A stretch of DNA of 64,000 nucleotides from Cephalotrichum gorgonifer (lineage: Eukaryota; Ascomycota; Sordariomycetes; Microascales; Microascaceae): the NCBI GenBank assembly GCA_900312665.1, contig ONZQ02000012.1:4540-68539 (forward strand), written 5' to 3'. The translations under genes were made by a program, and so were the position numbers. Below are positions 30,933 through 43,620 of the stretch, in pieces. The stretch's first letter is position 1, and every line of letters starts with the position of its first letter. The notes beneath the pieces are model-generated. The model searched no databases. It had not been told where the DNA came from and worked only from the letters and a program-made list of their open reading frames with translations.

Positions 30933-33561
30933 ATGCCGCTGACCAGGCACATGTTTGCGGCTGCCCAAAGGGCGGCCGTGCCAACGATGGGGCTGGGCCT
31001 TCGTCGTATGGCGACGGTTTCTTCTTCTGCTCTGGACCAGAAGGTAATTGACGATGTGTTCCTCCTCGGGGGATCATGCTGCGTCCGAGCAGCTGCGAGT
31101 TTGCTTGTTCTCGTCGCTAATATGTCTGCATCTATCAGGTCAAGCAAAACAACTGGGAGGAGGGCAACTTCATAAACTACAAGAAGATGGCCGAAAACCT
31201 CGCGATTGTCCGAGGCCGCCTCAACAACCGGCCCCTGACCTACGCCGAGAAGATCCTCTACTCCCATCTCGATGATCCCCACGGCCAAGAAATCGAGAGG
31301 GGTGTTTCCTACCTCAAGCTTCGCCCGGACCGCGTCGCCTGCCAGGATGCTACCGCCCAGATGGCTATTCTTCAGTTCATGTCGGCTGGAATGCCGTCAG
31401 TCGCCAACCCCACCACGGTGCACTGTGATCATTTGATCGAGGCCCAAGTTGGTGGCGCGAAGGATCTTGAGAGGGCTATTGGCATTAACAAGGAGGTCTA
31501 TGATTTCCTTGCTTCGGCTTGTGCTAAGTACAACATTGGGTTCTGGAAGCCGGGCTCCGGTATCATTCACCAGATTCTCCTCGAGAACTATGCCTTCCCC
31601 GGTGGTCTCCTCATCGGAACTGATTCCCACACCCCGAACGCTGGTGGCCTGGGCATGTGCGCAATTGGTGTCGGCGGTGCCGATGCTGTTGATGTCATGG
31701 CCAACCTCCCCTGGGAGCTGAAGGCCCCCAAGGTGATTGGTGTTAAGCTGACCGGACAAATGTCTGGCTGGACCTCTCCCAAGGGTAAGTGATGGTACAG
31801 CAGGCTCGCCTGGCCCTTTCCGACCTCGTCATTCCGGGTCTATCCGACTCCGGCAGCTAACTGTGTGTGTGAATAGACATTATCCTCAAGGTTGCCGGCA
31901 TCCTCACCGTCAAGGGTGGAACCGGTGCCATCGTCGAGTACCACGGACCCGGCGTGGACCAGATTTCTGCCACCGGTATGGGAACGATTTGCAACATGGG
32001 TGCTGAAATCGGCGCCACCACCTCTCTGTTCCCCTTCAACGATCGCATGTACGACTACCTCAAGGCCACCAAGCGACAGGCCATTGGCGACTTCTCCAGG
32101 GCCTACGCGAAGGAGCTGCGCGAGGATGAGGGTGCGGAGTACGACCAGCTGATTGAGATCAACCTCTCCGAGCTCGAGCCTCACATCAATGGTCCTTTCA
32201 CCCCTGATCTTGCGACGCCCATCTCCAAGTTCAGCCAGGCCGTGAAGGAGAACAACTGGCCCAGCGAGCTCAAGGTCGGTCTCATCGGTTCGTGCACCAA
32301 CTCGTCGTACGAGGACATGTCCCGCGCTGCCTCGATCGCTCGCGATGCCCTAGACCATGGCATCAAGTCCAAGGCCATCTTCACTGTCACGCCCGGCTCT
32401 GAGCAGATTCGTGCCACGATTGAGAGGGACGGCCAGCTCCAGACCTTCGAGGAGTTCGGCGGCGTTGTCCTGGCAAACGCCTGCGGCCCCTGCATCGGTC
32501 AGTGGGATCGTAAGGATGTCAAGAAGGGCGATGCGAACTCGATCATCTCGTCCTACAACCGTAACTTCACCGGACGTAACGATGGAAACCCCGCGACGCA
32601 CTCCTTCGTGACGTCCCCTGACCTCGTCGTCGCCATGACCATCGCGGGAAGCCTCCACTTCAACCCTCTTACGGACAAGCTAAAGGACAAGGATGGCAAC
32701 GAGTTCATGCTGTCCCCGCCTTCCGGCGACGGCCTGCCCGCTCTCGGCTACGACCCCGGTCAGGACACCTACCAGGCCCCCCCCCAGGAGAGGGCCTCCC
32801 TCGCTGTCAAGGTGTCGCCCACCTCGGACCGCCTCCAGCTCCTCGAGCCCTTCGCTCCCTGGGATGGCAAGGATGTTCTCGACATCCCCATCCTCATCAA
32901 GTGCCAAGGAAAGACGACGACCGACCATATCTCCATGGCAGGCCCGTGGCTCAAGTACCGCGGTCACCTCGACAACATCTCCAACAACATGTTGATTGGC
33001 GCGATTAACGAGGAGAACGGACAGTCGAACAAGGTCAGGAACATCGTGTCTGGCGGATACGACGCCGTCCCCGCCGTTGCTCGTGACTACAAGAAGAACG
33101 GAATCAAGTGGGTCGTTATCGGAGACTGGAACTACGGCGAGGGTAGCTCCCGTGAGCATGCTGCCCTGGAGCCCCGCCACCTCGGTGGCCTGGCCATTAT
33201 CACCAGGAGCTTCGCTCGTATCCACGAGACGAACCTGAAGAAGCAGGGCATGCTTCCCCTCACCTTCTCCAACCCTGCGGACTACGACCTGATCAAGCCT
33301 GATGACAAGGTACGCATACCCTACCCCCCACCCCTACCCCTCTACCCGCTCTGGCTCCTTTCCTTGTTTACTAACGACCACCGCCTTTAGGTTGACGTGC
33401 TGTGCACTGAGCTGGCTGTCGGAAAGCCCTTGACGATGAGGGTGCACCCCAAGAACGGTGAGGCGTTCGAGGTCAAGCTGTCTCACACTTTCAACGAGCC
33501 GCAGCTTGAGTGGTTCAAGAACGGAAGCGCGCTTAACACGATGGCCAAGAGCCAGAAATGA
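30933..33561 (+). CDS. ACO1: Aconitate hydratase, mitochondrial
   Basis: 786 aa in four exons: 30933-31043, 31139-31784, 31877-33309 and 33391-33561. Interconverts citrate and isocitrate in the TCA cycle in the mitochondrial matrix. The N-terminus (MPLTRHMFAAAQRAAVPTMGLGLRRMATVS) is a typical Arg-rich, acid-poor targeting peptide. Cluster ligands of the 4Fe-4S centre are visible in GSCTNSSYEDM and ANACGPCIGQWDR. Active-site stretches DSHTPNAGGLGM and the C-terminal swivel-domain motif GEGSSREHAALEPRHLG are intact. Length agrees with fungal mitochondrial aconitases, and the first exon is the transit peptide alone. A nine-C run occurs inside coding sequence near 32777. Confidence 0.97.
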
Positions 33562-34227
33562 ACAGACGACATAGACATGGGAGGTGATGTTGTATTGTTG
33601 AAGTAGTTCCCTTTTTCCCTGTACAAATGGTATATCAATCAATTGTTTTTTTTTTCTCTTCGTGCTCGGTTCCTACTTGTAGATGACGGGTGCCGTCCCA
33701 ATGTTACTGCTCGGTTGTAATTGCTGCCTTAATATTGTTTCTATGGGGTTCCTTTCCAGTACAGGACGGACTCTGGCAAGTGGGTAGGTAGTGTGTAAAT
33801 CTCGTGCAATAGGCGCCTACAAGACATCAATCAGCCTGTCCACAGCAACCGAGGCGAAGAAGTTAGGGCATGTAAAATGTGTGCAGGCCTCCATATGGTA
33901 GATGCAAAATTTCACCGCCGCTGACACTGACATATGTTCGTAATGTGGTTTGTAAATGCGTGTGTTGAGCAATAATAGAAGTATTGAAGGGTATTATGCA
34001 TGTGTGGTATTCCGCCGCTAGTGGGTGGTGTGTATTACATGTAATGTTGTTAGGCGGCTCGGCGGCGGCGGCGGTGGGGAGGTTAATACCTGAGACGTAG
34101 GAGTAAAAGTAAGTAAAGGTACATGGGCGGGAAGAACGGCAAAAACGAAGTCAACCTTGAGACGAACTGCCATCCCCTTTTTATTCATCCTCAACCGGAC
34201 AACAATTTATTCACCTGCGAAAGAACG
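33562..34227. other. Intergenic, aconitase 3' region and rhomboid promoter
   Basis: No gene seen. A GGC-repeat patch lies near 34052-34078. The frame upstream of the rhomboid ATG is open back to 34123 but not conserved in character. Confidence 0.5.
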
Positions 34228-35377
34228 ATGGCAGCGAGTACGAGTATCGCAGATCTGCAAATCCATCGCTTCCCAGCGTACATTTCCCGTCTGCCGCCAT
34301 GCACCAAGGTGCTCATCCTAGCTACGGTGCTAGCATCTGTCGTGGACCTGACATCGATATTTGATATTCAAGGATGGGGCGCTCTCATCCCTGACAAGGT
34401 CAGCATCTTTTCCGGTGAGTCCCGAGCGTTCCCTCACTACTCGGTTTTCTCTTTCAAATATATATACATATATACATATACACATATATTGGTTTAGCTT
34501 GGCTGTGAGGGACAGAACTGACCACGGCGCCTAGCACACCGCGCCAACACGTACCCTTTCATCCATGCTGGCATCATAAGCGCGCTGTTCAATATCGCTA
34601 CCTCCACGCCGCTCATCCAGCGCTTCGAGGCGCAGTATGGGACCTTGACAGCATTGGCGCTGTTCTTCGGCCGTAAGTCGACAAGATAATCTGATGACGA
34701 GCCCGTAGTAGGACTAGGCTCATGTGCTTTGCCAATTCTTACTGTTCGGCAGCGCTATCCACCTTCCCGGCATTCCTGTATGTCCTGATTGACAGGCTTG
34801 TGCTCCATACGAACGCTACTCTCATGGGATCCAGGTAAGACGGCACTGTCCCTTTCCCGAGGGAGCCGGGTCTTACCATGATCACTAATACCTTCTGGAC
34901 TTGTCCTCCATATAATAGCGTATGGACGTTCCTACTCCTGGGGCTAGAAACAGCGCGCAATAGGAAAACCAACCCCCACCTGGCCCTTGGGCCCTACCGT
35001 GTCCCGACTTGGGCCTTGCTACTCTTTGTGGTCGTTTGCACCGAGGCATTGGTGCCGAGTACCAGCCTGACTGGGCACCTGTGCGGCGCGGCAGTCGGCT
35101 ACGCATGTACGTCACGCATCACTCCTCGAGTCTCCACTTCCCCCTCAGGCGCAAACCTGGATGTGATGCTAACCTCCCCGTAGGTGGCCTAGGACTTATT
35201 AAGTGGCTCTGTCCCCCGGAGAAGGTGCTACGATGGCTCGAGACCAAGCTGAGCCTGCGTAGGAGGCTGCCACACTACGCCAGTGTTGACCAGAAAGCCT
35301 ACGGCCGGTTTGGAGTGCTCCCGACGAGCGGTGGCGGTGGAAGTGCAGAGAAGGGGGTCGAGTTAGGTCCCGTATGA
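34228..35377 (+). CDS. RBD2: Rhomboid intramembrane protease Rbd2-like
   Basis: 262 aa in five exons: 34228-34414, 34535-34672, 34753-34834, 34919-35106 and 35184-35377. Rhomboid proteases cut transmembrane helices; Golgi Rbd2 in fission yeast and Aspergillus activates the SREBP factor. About six hydrophobic segments are visible. The catalytic serine is Ser136 in MGSSVWTF, whose codon is split by intron 3, and the catalytic histidine is His189 in LTGHLCG. The C-terminal tail (KLSLRRRLPHYASVDQKAYGRFGVLP) is the conserved fungal Rbd2 tail. I started at 34228 because MAASTSIADLQIHRFPAYISRLPP matches family starts; an in-frame ATG at 34123 is an alternative. Confidence 0.9.
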
Positions 35378-36104
35378 AGGAGGGAGGGAGGATCACGCCT
35401 CATCAGGGGCGGGCATGAATGGCCTTGCTATCCATGATCTGGGGGAGCATCGATGTTCGGGCCAACATAACGTGACAACCGACCGGGAAGTCTAGCGGCG
35501 TCTATGGGGGTATTTTATACTTGTAACAACTAGAGAATCGACTGGTGAGGGAGAGGAACGCCAACTATGCTTTGTACTTGTATATATATCATGTGCCCGG
35601 GTCGCTGGCTGTAGTTAGGTTGGGACTAATATTACTCATTACTCTGCAGCCCATCAACGGCGTTGGGCGCACTCGGATACTATCTTTCTTAGATACCGTC
35701 TCCTATAATATGTTGGACGTAGGGACTCCGCGCTTCCGACATTTAATAAAGAAAGCCAAGCATCCTAGTGTCGTTAACATTCGACCGAGTATTCCAGAAG
35801 ACGTGGCTTCTATTAATATAATCTTTAGTCGCTGTAATACCCTGTAATTTCGAGTATTACAAGGAGGCGTACGTAAGCACCCGCTGGGAGACCTCGGACC
35901 CAGGCCTGAGCCCCTGGACAATGCTCCCTGGATTACCCATGCCTGTTTAATGTTTAGTGAGCACCTGCACTTAACCCACTGGAGCGTGTTGCGGCCAGGT
36001 GCGCGTTTCCAAGCACATACTTGAAGCTGAACGAACTCTCTCCTCCACAGACAGACAGGTTCTAGCGCTCGGCTTCCTTCACATAGCCGACCTAGCTGCC
36101 CACG
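35378..36104. other. Intergenic between RBD2 and GAA1
   Basis: About 730 bp. AT-rich in places (35570-35850); no coding or RNA gene recognised. Confidence 0.5.
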
Positions 36105-38219
36105 ATGTCACGCCTCATAGGTATGTCATGCTACGAGTCTAGCATGCGGTGTCTCCCGAATCCCATATTCCAGGTCCTAATAGCCAGCTCCCAGCGACCG
36201 CCCTTCGCATCCGCCGCGACCCGCGCCTCCTCAAGCTTCCGCCGTACCTGTCCCTACTCCTGGCCGTCGTCGGTATCGCCTGGCTCTTCCTACTCCCTCT
36301 CGACGGCTACTCCAGGAAAACCTACATATCCGAAAATGCCCTGCTGCCCGGCCAGGTACGCACGTACTTTAGCGGGAGCGACCAAAACGTGTTCCGCGCG
36401 TACAGGAACGAGGTCGACACGGTAATCGACCGGGACAACTACGAGTAAGCTCTCTCCAACAGGCCCCGGGAGAAGCGCACCCGGGAATGATACTGCTAAG
36501 TGGGGACTGACCGGCCTGGAACGCAGTGTCAATGACAAGCTCGAAGATGTCCTCAAGGGCATTGGCCTCAAAGTAGCTAGGCAGAACTATACCTACGAGT
36601 CCTCCGGATCCGTGTATGCGGGCCAGAACATCTACGCCCTTCTCAAGGCCCCGCGAGGTGATGCCACGGAAGCCATTGTCCTCGTAGCCCCTTGGAGGAA
36701 TATGCAGGAGGAGGTGAACAGGCAGGGCGTCGCGCTGACCCTCACCTTGGCGCGATACTTTAAGAGTTCGTGTGATCTGCCCCTTGAGAACGAGTTTCCA
36801 GCGTGTGCTAACTAACTTGATAGGGTGGTCTCTCTGGTCCAAGGACATCATATTCGTCTTCCCACCCGACAGCTACCTGGGAACGCAAGCCTGGGTCGAT
36901 GCTTACCACGACTCCCACGACCCTTCGAGGATCAGCCCGTTGCCCATAAAGTCAGGCGCTCTCCAGGGCGCCATCGCAGTCGACTACCCGCAAGAGCAGA
37001 GATTCAAGTCGATGCACATTGTGTACGACGGAATAAATGGCCAGCTTCCAAACCTCGACTTGATCAACTCCGTTGTGAACATCGCGGGTGGACAGATGGG
37101 CTTTGGCGCATCGCTTCAGGGGACCTGGCGCACCTCGAACAACTACGCTGACCGGCTGCGCACCATGTTCCGGGGGATGGTGACCCAGGGGATCGGCCAC
37201 GCAACGGGTGCCCACAGCACCTTCATCGCCTATCACGTCGACGCCGTAACCCTGCAGCCGTATGGCGAGGGCTGGCAGGACGAGATGGCCCTCGGAAGGC
37301 TGATCGAGGGGTCGTTCCGAAGTCTGAACAACCTGCTGGAGCATCTCCACCAGAGCTTCTTCTTCTACCTCCTCATGGGCAAGGACCGATTTGTTAGCGT
37401 CGGGACCTACCTTCCGAGCGCAATGCTCCTGGCGGCGAGCTTCACCATCATGGCCGTTTACCTCTGGGTATTGAGTGGTCAGCCTGAAACCCCCGCTCAG
37501 TCCACGAAGCCGGGTTCGGCGGAGAAGACTTCCAAGGCCAGCAGCGTGTCGCCGGGCCGCCCCGCGCCGGCCGTACGTGAGAGGGAGATGCTGCTACCCC
37601 TAAGCCTTGTCGTCGCCTCCCATGCCTTAGGGCTCATCCCTCTCTACGTTTTAAACCACATCCCCGCGAGCGTGAGTCCATTACCTCCCCCCCGATTCCT
37701 GTAGCAACCCACTTAAAGGTCACCGTACTAATCATGTACTAGATCCTCCCCTCTGTCTTCGCTGCCTTTGCTCTCATCAATGCCGCCTTGCCGCATGCAG
37801 CATCATTGCTCCTTACTTCCCACTTTGCCCCCTCTGCGCAACATTACCAGCTAGCGAAATGCTTCTCCCTTTTCCTCCTGGGCATGTTCCTATCCACCTT
37901 GGCCACGCTAAACTTCTCACTATCATTCATGGTGGGTGTCTTGGCTAGTCCATTATCATTTGTCCCATATGGCCCGCGCGGCGGCCTCATAAGGTGGTTG
38001 TGGGTTGCTCTGCTCAACGTCATAGCTCCCACGACGGTCTGGTATGCTACGGCCTTGCTGAGAGGCATGGACCTCGACGGCCTTCTGACGGAATCGGCCC
38101 TCGGATGGGATATCTCCGGGGTCTACACTCCGATTGTGATCTGGTGCGTGTGGTGGCCAGCGTGGCTCATCGGATCCGTTGTTGTTCTTGCCAAGCCCGT
38201 GCGGAACGCTTCTGGCTAG
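36105..38219 (+). CDS. GAA1: GPI transamidase subunit Gaa1
   Basis: 616 aa in five exons: 36105-36120, 36174-36444, 36527-36765, 36824-37671 and 37743-38219. Gaa1 is the ER membrane subunit of GPI transamidase and catalyses or presents the GPI anchor for transfer to proteins. The first exon encodes only MSRLI. An N-terminal membrane helix (YLSLLLAVVGIAWLFLLPL) precedes the large lumenal M28-peptidase-like domain (IVLVAPWRNMQEEVNRQGVA, KDIIFVFPPDSYLG), followed by six or so C-terminal transmembrane segments. Intron 3 uses the uncommon donor GTTCGT. Intron 4 holds a run of seven C. Confidence 0.93.
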
Positions 38220-38410
38220 GGGGGCAGCAAGGCTTCTTGGGCTAAACATCACAAGAATAATAAAAGAATATAGTCCGTACATGTGTGTGCACCTTTCCAA
38301 GCGAATTACCATAGGCTCATATCCCTTTTTATTCCGAATCTCCTAGGCCATCCATCTCTACGGATATCTCGTGCTATTGATACAAATTCCACGCCGGGTT
38401 TCGAACCCGC

Positions 38411-39693
38411 CTAAACCGCCCAGACATCCTTGCCTGCCTTCTCGATGTAGTGGCCCAGCTCATTCACGCTCGAGTCCCAGTCTAGTAGCCGCTGCCGCAT
38501 GTTGCCGATCTGCTTCATGTCCAGTACCTTGGGCTGCACCCAGGTGATGTGTGCCACCTCGTCGACCTGGTCAATCGTCCCCCTGAGAAGGCCCAGGCTG
38601 AAGGCCTTCATGATCAGGTGCTCGATCTCGTCGGGGGCCACCTTGGTCGACTCGGATATGTATCGGAACGACATGGAGCGGTCGTGAGGCGGCCGGCGGA
38701 AGACGACTTCCGTCAGAGCCGCCAGGTATATCTTCTGGCGGAGCTGGACGGAATGCTCGCGTAGGAGCGCATTGGATGTAATGTGGTTAGAGAGCCTATC
38801 GAAGGCGTCTAGGTCGCCCTGGTTGAAGGCGAAGAGGAGCTCCCTAAGCCAAGGGTAGTCCTTCGAGCGCGCGAGTGCGTCCAGGATAGGATGGAGCAGG
38901 AGTTCCCCGAAGTTGTAGATGCTGGTCGAGATGAGGGCGGCGATGCTCAGGTCGTAGGCTCGGTTGTGCTGCTCCTCCGGGGAGAGAGAGTTGACGTCGA
39001 CGCAGGCGAGATATAGGAGGGCGTTGCGGTAGTACGCGGCGAAGTCTGCTTTCGTCTAATCGGCGGTGGCATCGTCAGTCTTCCCGTCCTTTCCGTCAAC
39101 TCAGTCACGAAACGTCAGTGTGGGGCGTACCTGATAGTATGTCGCGTTGGTATCGTAAAACGCGGCGTGGACGACGGTCTCAACAGAGCCGAAGCCATCA
39201 AGGATCCTCTCGCAATTATCCAGGCCCGCCCGGGCACCATCTAGGTCCTTCAGGTCCAGCTTGACTCTCGCAACGGCAACCGAGGCGTACACCAGCGCAT
39301 CTTGGGTGTTCTCGTTGTCGACTTTCTTGGTCAACGCCTCCAGGAACGAAAGCTTCTCCTGGTCGCCTGGGACGAGTGTCAGTATCATATCTAAGGGGGG
39401 AGTGGTGGCAGGTGCATCGCCGTACTCTGACATCCTGTTGCGGCGGACAAGGCCAGGTCCACAAGCTTCAGCTGGTTGATTTTATCTGCAAACTTCAAGA
39501 TGAAGACCTTGTAGAACGGCAGCCGCTGGGGTGCGCTCCTGGGATCACGGAAGAACTTAAGGAGCGCTTCGGTCAGCTGGTGCCACAGCTTGCGCTCCCA
39601 GAAGTCCTCAAACTCGAGGACGAGTCCCTGAAGCTCCTCCGGCGCGGCATCCCTCTGGTCGGCCAGGAAATCTGGTATGGTCTCGGTGCTCAT
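38411..39693 (-). CDS. RPN9: 26S proteasome lid subunit Rpn9 (PSMD13)
   Basis: 380 aa in three exons: 39693-39432, 39366-39131 and 39055-38411. Structural non-ATPase subunit of the 19S regulatory particle. The N-terminal helical repeats start MSTETIPDFLADQRD and include FWERKLWHQLTEALLKFF and the characteristic LEALTKKVDNENTQDALVY. The C-terminal PCI domain has FRYISESTKVAPDEIEHLIM, ALSLGLLRG-like and WVQPKVLDMKQI motifs, which is the winged-helix signature of Rpn9. The phase-1 splice ...AATG-C-DQEKLSF restores the family consensus. Convergent with GAA1. Confidence 0.95.
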
Positions 39694-40295
39694 CGTGTTC
39701 AGCTGGAGGGGACTTGGGTGGGATGAATGATCCGGATGTGGATATTGTTGTGGCAAGAGGAAGGAATTCGAAGTGGGGATTGGCGTTGGGAGATGTGAAC
39801 ACACGAGGGCACAGAAGTCACACTGAGAGGCGGTGTCGGATGGGTGCGGCTTTGAACGTCCAAGGCGTGTATGGGGATTGCGGCGGGTAGAGCTCAGGGA
39901 TGTTGGTCGAGGTGTTGGGGAAGCTTTGTGCTGCGGTTACGTTGCCAGGCAGCCTGTTTGACTGTTAGTTGCCAGCTGCCAACGAAGCTCCCCCCCGCCC
40001 TGCAAAGCAGTGGAGTCACTTGATAACTAAGCAATGGAAGTCGACTCCTGTGGCTAGTGGGCCTGGGACCCGCCCAATGTAAGTAATTGGAATGGTAAGT
40101 ACTCGGCAAAGTAATAATCACGTGATGCGCTATCAATTGCGAGTAAGCCTCTCAGTCTTTGGACGTGCTTCACACAGACAGCTGCTTCGTCAAGGAATCG
40201 AACTGGTTGTCTGGGAGCTTCACACAGCAGTCAATTGAGTGGCCAACCGAGTCGAATAGCGATACTCTTGACACAACACCCCGGGCCCAGCCGCA
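39694..40295. other. Divergent promoter of RPN9 and complex I subunit
   Basis: 600 bp, no gene. I did not see a clear proteasome-associated element (PACE-type) and cannot test for one systematically. Confidence 0.5.
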
Positions 40296-41971
40296 ATGGC
40301 ATCTCTACAATCCGCCATGCGGTCCTCGCGGACCGTCGCCCACAATGCCGTCCGACGCCAGCCCTTGTCCGACATCGCGATTACCCGCACGGGGAAGCCC
40401 ATCCTGCGGACTCAGGGAGGACGGTAAGACAAAGCTATTCTCAGTGAACCTTCTTCTTGTATAGCACAAGTTCTAACGGCTCTCTGTGCTCTTCAGCTCG
40501 TCACTTGGAGGTACGAATCGACGACAGTCCCAACGTTTATAACCAAATCTGACCATGCTCAGGCCATACGGCGACGGTGTTCGGGGCCACGGGCCAATTG
40601 GGACGTTATATTGTGAACAGGCTAGGTTCGAACCTCCCGTCCGAAGTTGATGCTGCTGGTCCGAATACTCATGCCCTCTCGCAGCGCGCCAAGGATGCAC
40701 CGTGGTTATCCCGTACAGGGAGGAGATGGCGAAGCGTCACCTCAAGGTGTCCGGCGATCTCGGACGAATCGTCTTCATTGTATGGCCTCTACCGATGCAT
40801 TACGACGGGGCATACGTTCAGACTTAGCTCACACCGATACTCTTCTAGGAGCACGATTTGCGAAACACCCAGTCTATCGAGGAGAGCGTCCGCCACTCAG
40901 ATGTGGTTTACAACCTCATCGGCCGCGACTATCCTACCAAGTATGGCCCCCCCATAGACGAAACTTCCTCATACACGCCATAAATGCATGCTAAACATCG
41001 ATGGGTAGGAACTTTTCGCTCGAGGATGTGCACGTCGAAGGCACGGAACGAATTGTCGAGGCGGTCGCCAAGTACGATGTTGACCGATACATCCACGTCT
41101 CGTCCTACAACGCCAACCCCGAATCGACTTCTGAATTCTTCGCAACCAAGGTACGCGCAGTACCAATATCGGCCATCACGGTCTATGTTAATTGGATATG
41201 GTTAACCATCTGAGTAGGGCCGTGGTGAACAAGTTGCACGAAGCATCTTCCCAGAGGCAACCATTGTGCGACCTGCGCCCATGTTCGGGTTCGAGGACCG
41301 CCTCCTTTTGAAGCTTGCCGGCGTGTTCCACTTGACCTCGAACCACATGCAAGAGCGCTACCGCCCCACACATGTAGGTCGTTCCGATTCGGCGACCCCA
41401 GGCGGCCGGCCTGGTGTCATGATCTTCGCTGCGACCGTGACCTTGGTACTAATAGTTCTAGGTAATCGATGTCGGGCGTGCTTTGGAGGCCATGCTCTAC
41501 GATGACTCTACGGCATCGCAGACGTATGAGCTGTACGGGCCCAAGGAATACTCGACCGAGGAAATCTCGGCCATGGTTGACCGCGAGATATTTAAGCGCC
41601 GCAGGCACGTCAACGTTCCGAAGGCGATCCTGAAGCCCATTGCGGCCGTCCTCAACCGCGCCCTGTGGTGGAACCTACTCTCCGCAGATGAGATCGAGCG
41701 CGAGTTTATCAACCAGGAGATTGACAAGACGGCCAAGACTTTCAAGGATCTTGGAATTGAGCCGGGCGACATCAGCAACTTCACCTACCACTACTTGGTA
41801 AGAGACCCAGCCTGCTTGTCCACCATGTTAGAGCTTTGTATACGAAATGCTAACCTACCTACTCCCGTACAGCAAGGATTCCGGAGTTCCGCTTACTACG
41901 ATCTCCCCCCTGCTACTGCGAAGGAGATGAAGGAAGAGCGCAAGTATCTACACGTACTAGACGACCAATAG
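40296..41971 (+). CDS. NADH:ubiquinone oxidoreductase 40-kDa subunit (NDUFA9 type)
   Basis: 374 aa in nine exons: 40296-40423, 40497-40510, 40563-40625, 40685-40779, 40849-40940, 41009-41150, 41218-41373, 41462-41797 and 41873-41971 (1125 nt). Accessory subunit of mitochondrial complex I, of the atypical short-chain dehydrogenase fold, binding NADPH. The N-terminus is an Arg/Ser-rich mitochondrial presequence (MASLQSAMRSSRTVAHNAVR). The nucleotide-binding loop is GATGQLGRY; then CTVVIPYREEM, VVYNLIGRDYPTKNFSLEDV and IVRPAPMFGFEDRLL follow as in N. crassa and mammalian orthologues. Exon 2 is only 14 nt and sits just before the Rossmann motif. Intron 5 contains seven C. Confidence 0.95.
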
Positions 41972-42492
41972 ACTCACGGAGGGGTTTTGAAAAGGGGGGG
42001 GGTCCAAGGGGACCAACATACTGTGAGCTATCAATAGATCCAGAGTGTATATATTTATTAGAGTTTAGCTGCTCCTCGGAATTACTTTAAGTACTGTGGC
42101 ACAATGCCCCGAAAATCCCCACGGACGATCCCAAGTGTTGACGTAATAGGATGCATTCCGGGCCTCCTATTCATGGGAACTGCCTTGGCACACACGTTTT
42201 GCCCCCCCGTGGGTCTGATTTCACTTTTTTCAGGGCCATCCGTGTTCACAAGATTCTCATACATTATTACTTGGCCAACTTTCCCTCCGCAACCGCGAGT
42301 TTGTGCTTAACACAACCGCAACTTCACCAAGGTTTATTTTGATAGCTATCGAACGATACCACTCGATGTCTCAAGGAGTGCCGAACAACTCCCTGGCCTA
42401 CTACGCTCCGTTCCCTCTGCTCCTGTTTGACCTATTGCCTGCTCTCTCGCTCTCGTCCCCACTCACCTTCCCGCCACTGAGTCCCTGAAACA
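41972..42492. other. Intergenic, complex I subunit to EFM5
   Basis: 520 bp, no gene. A run of ten G lies at about 41993-42002 just after the complex I stop codon. Two pyrimidine-rich blocks precede the EFM5 start. Confidence 0.5.
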
Positions 42493-43620
42493 ATGAGCGG
42501 CTACGATACCGACGACGAGCCCCTGTAAGTCCGGAGTCCGCAGTTTACACTCGTCTGGTGTCTAATCGCCGTCTATATCAGAGCTCTCTCATCTCATGCG
42601 CTAGAAGCGCTCGCTCAGTTCACTGCGGAGCGCGATGTCCAGGTGCATAGGTTCGAGAAGCTCAAGATGGAGGTGGATGCCCAGCACTCTCGCGATGCGG
42701 CCCTCACGATTGAGTCTTTCACTGAGGACTGGAATGAGAGCCAGTTTTGGGTATAAACCACCCCTCCCCCTCCCCCCCTTTTTGTTCCCCAAGGCCCACC
42801 CAACCCCCCCTGCTCGACCGAACCCCAGGGCTTCATAACCGGCTCGACCAGCCTCCGTTCTGAACTGGCTTGGCTGATTCGGCGAACCGTCTTTGGACCT
42901 GGCGCCCCCCCCCGGTGTAATAGTATACGCAAGAGACGGCCAGATTGTACGCGGGCGAGCTGCTACGCGGCGCCACTTCTCTGACCAACATCGCCGTCGT
43001 CTCCACGCCTAGCGTGTTCGTTGAGATGAAGAACATTCTCGCCGAGTGGCCCGAGGAGGACCGTCCGAGCGTCATCCTACTGGAGCACGACGAGCGGTTC
43101 AAGGTATTTGCCGAATACGTGCATTATGACTATCGGCGTCCGTTCAACCTGCCAGGTGAGTAGCACACAGCAACTCCCGCTCCCTTACAGCTACCTCTTT
43201 GGGAGCTAGACGGCAGGCTCCGGATCGGATGTTGTATGCTCACACAACCCATGCAGGACATTTACAGGGGACGATAGACAGGGTCATATGTGACCCTCCC
43301 TTCCTCAACGAGGATTGCCAAACCAAGAGTATGCGAACTCCCCCCCCTCCCCCTTTTTTTTTTCCCGCGTGCATCATTCCTAATTCGCGGGTACAATAGT
43401 GGCCATGTCCGTTCGGTGGATGACGAGGGCCGCAAAAGCCGCTCGCGTGATCATCTCCACGGGCGAGCGGATGCAGCCAATCGTCCTGAAACTCTACAAA
43501 GCATTTGGCGTGAGGACGACGACCTTGGAACCTCGTCACGCCAGGGAGCTCGGGAATGAATTCCTTTGCTACGCCAGCTTCGAGGGCCCGAGTTGGTCGT
43601 GGGTGGAAGAAGAGGAATGA
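42493..43620 (+). CDS. EFM5: eEF1A lysine methyltransferase Efm5 (N6AMT2 / EEF1AKMT1 family)
   Basis: 241 aa in five exons: 42493-42524, 42582-42750, 42924-43155, 43257-43328 and 43400-43620. Efm5 trimethylates a lysine of elongation factor eEF1A. The N-terminal helix (LSSHALEALAQFTAERD) is followed by QFWYTQETARLYAGELLRG, the SAM-binding region (IAVVSTPSVFVEM, SVILLEHDERF), the catalytic motif CDPPFLNEDCQTK (DPPF), and the C-terminal FLCYASFEGPSWSWVEEEE. Introns 2 and 4 are dominated by C and T runs on the sense strand, which makes splice prediction difficult; the chosen sites keep frame and restore the family consensus. Confidence 0.92.

Noticed and set aside
38385..38412. Possible tRNA T-arm, GGGTTCGAAACCC, just after the RPN9 stop codon
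   Set aside because: The 5' half of a tRNA would have to lie inside the RPN9 coding sequence and no A box is present there.
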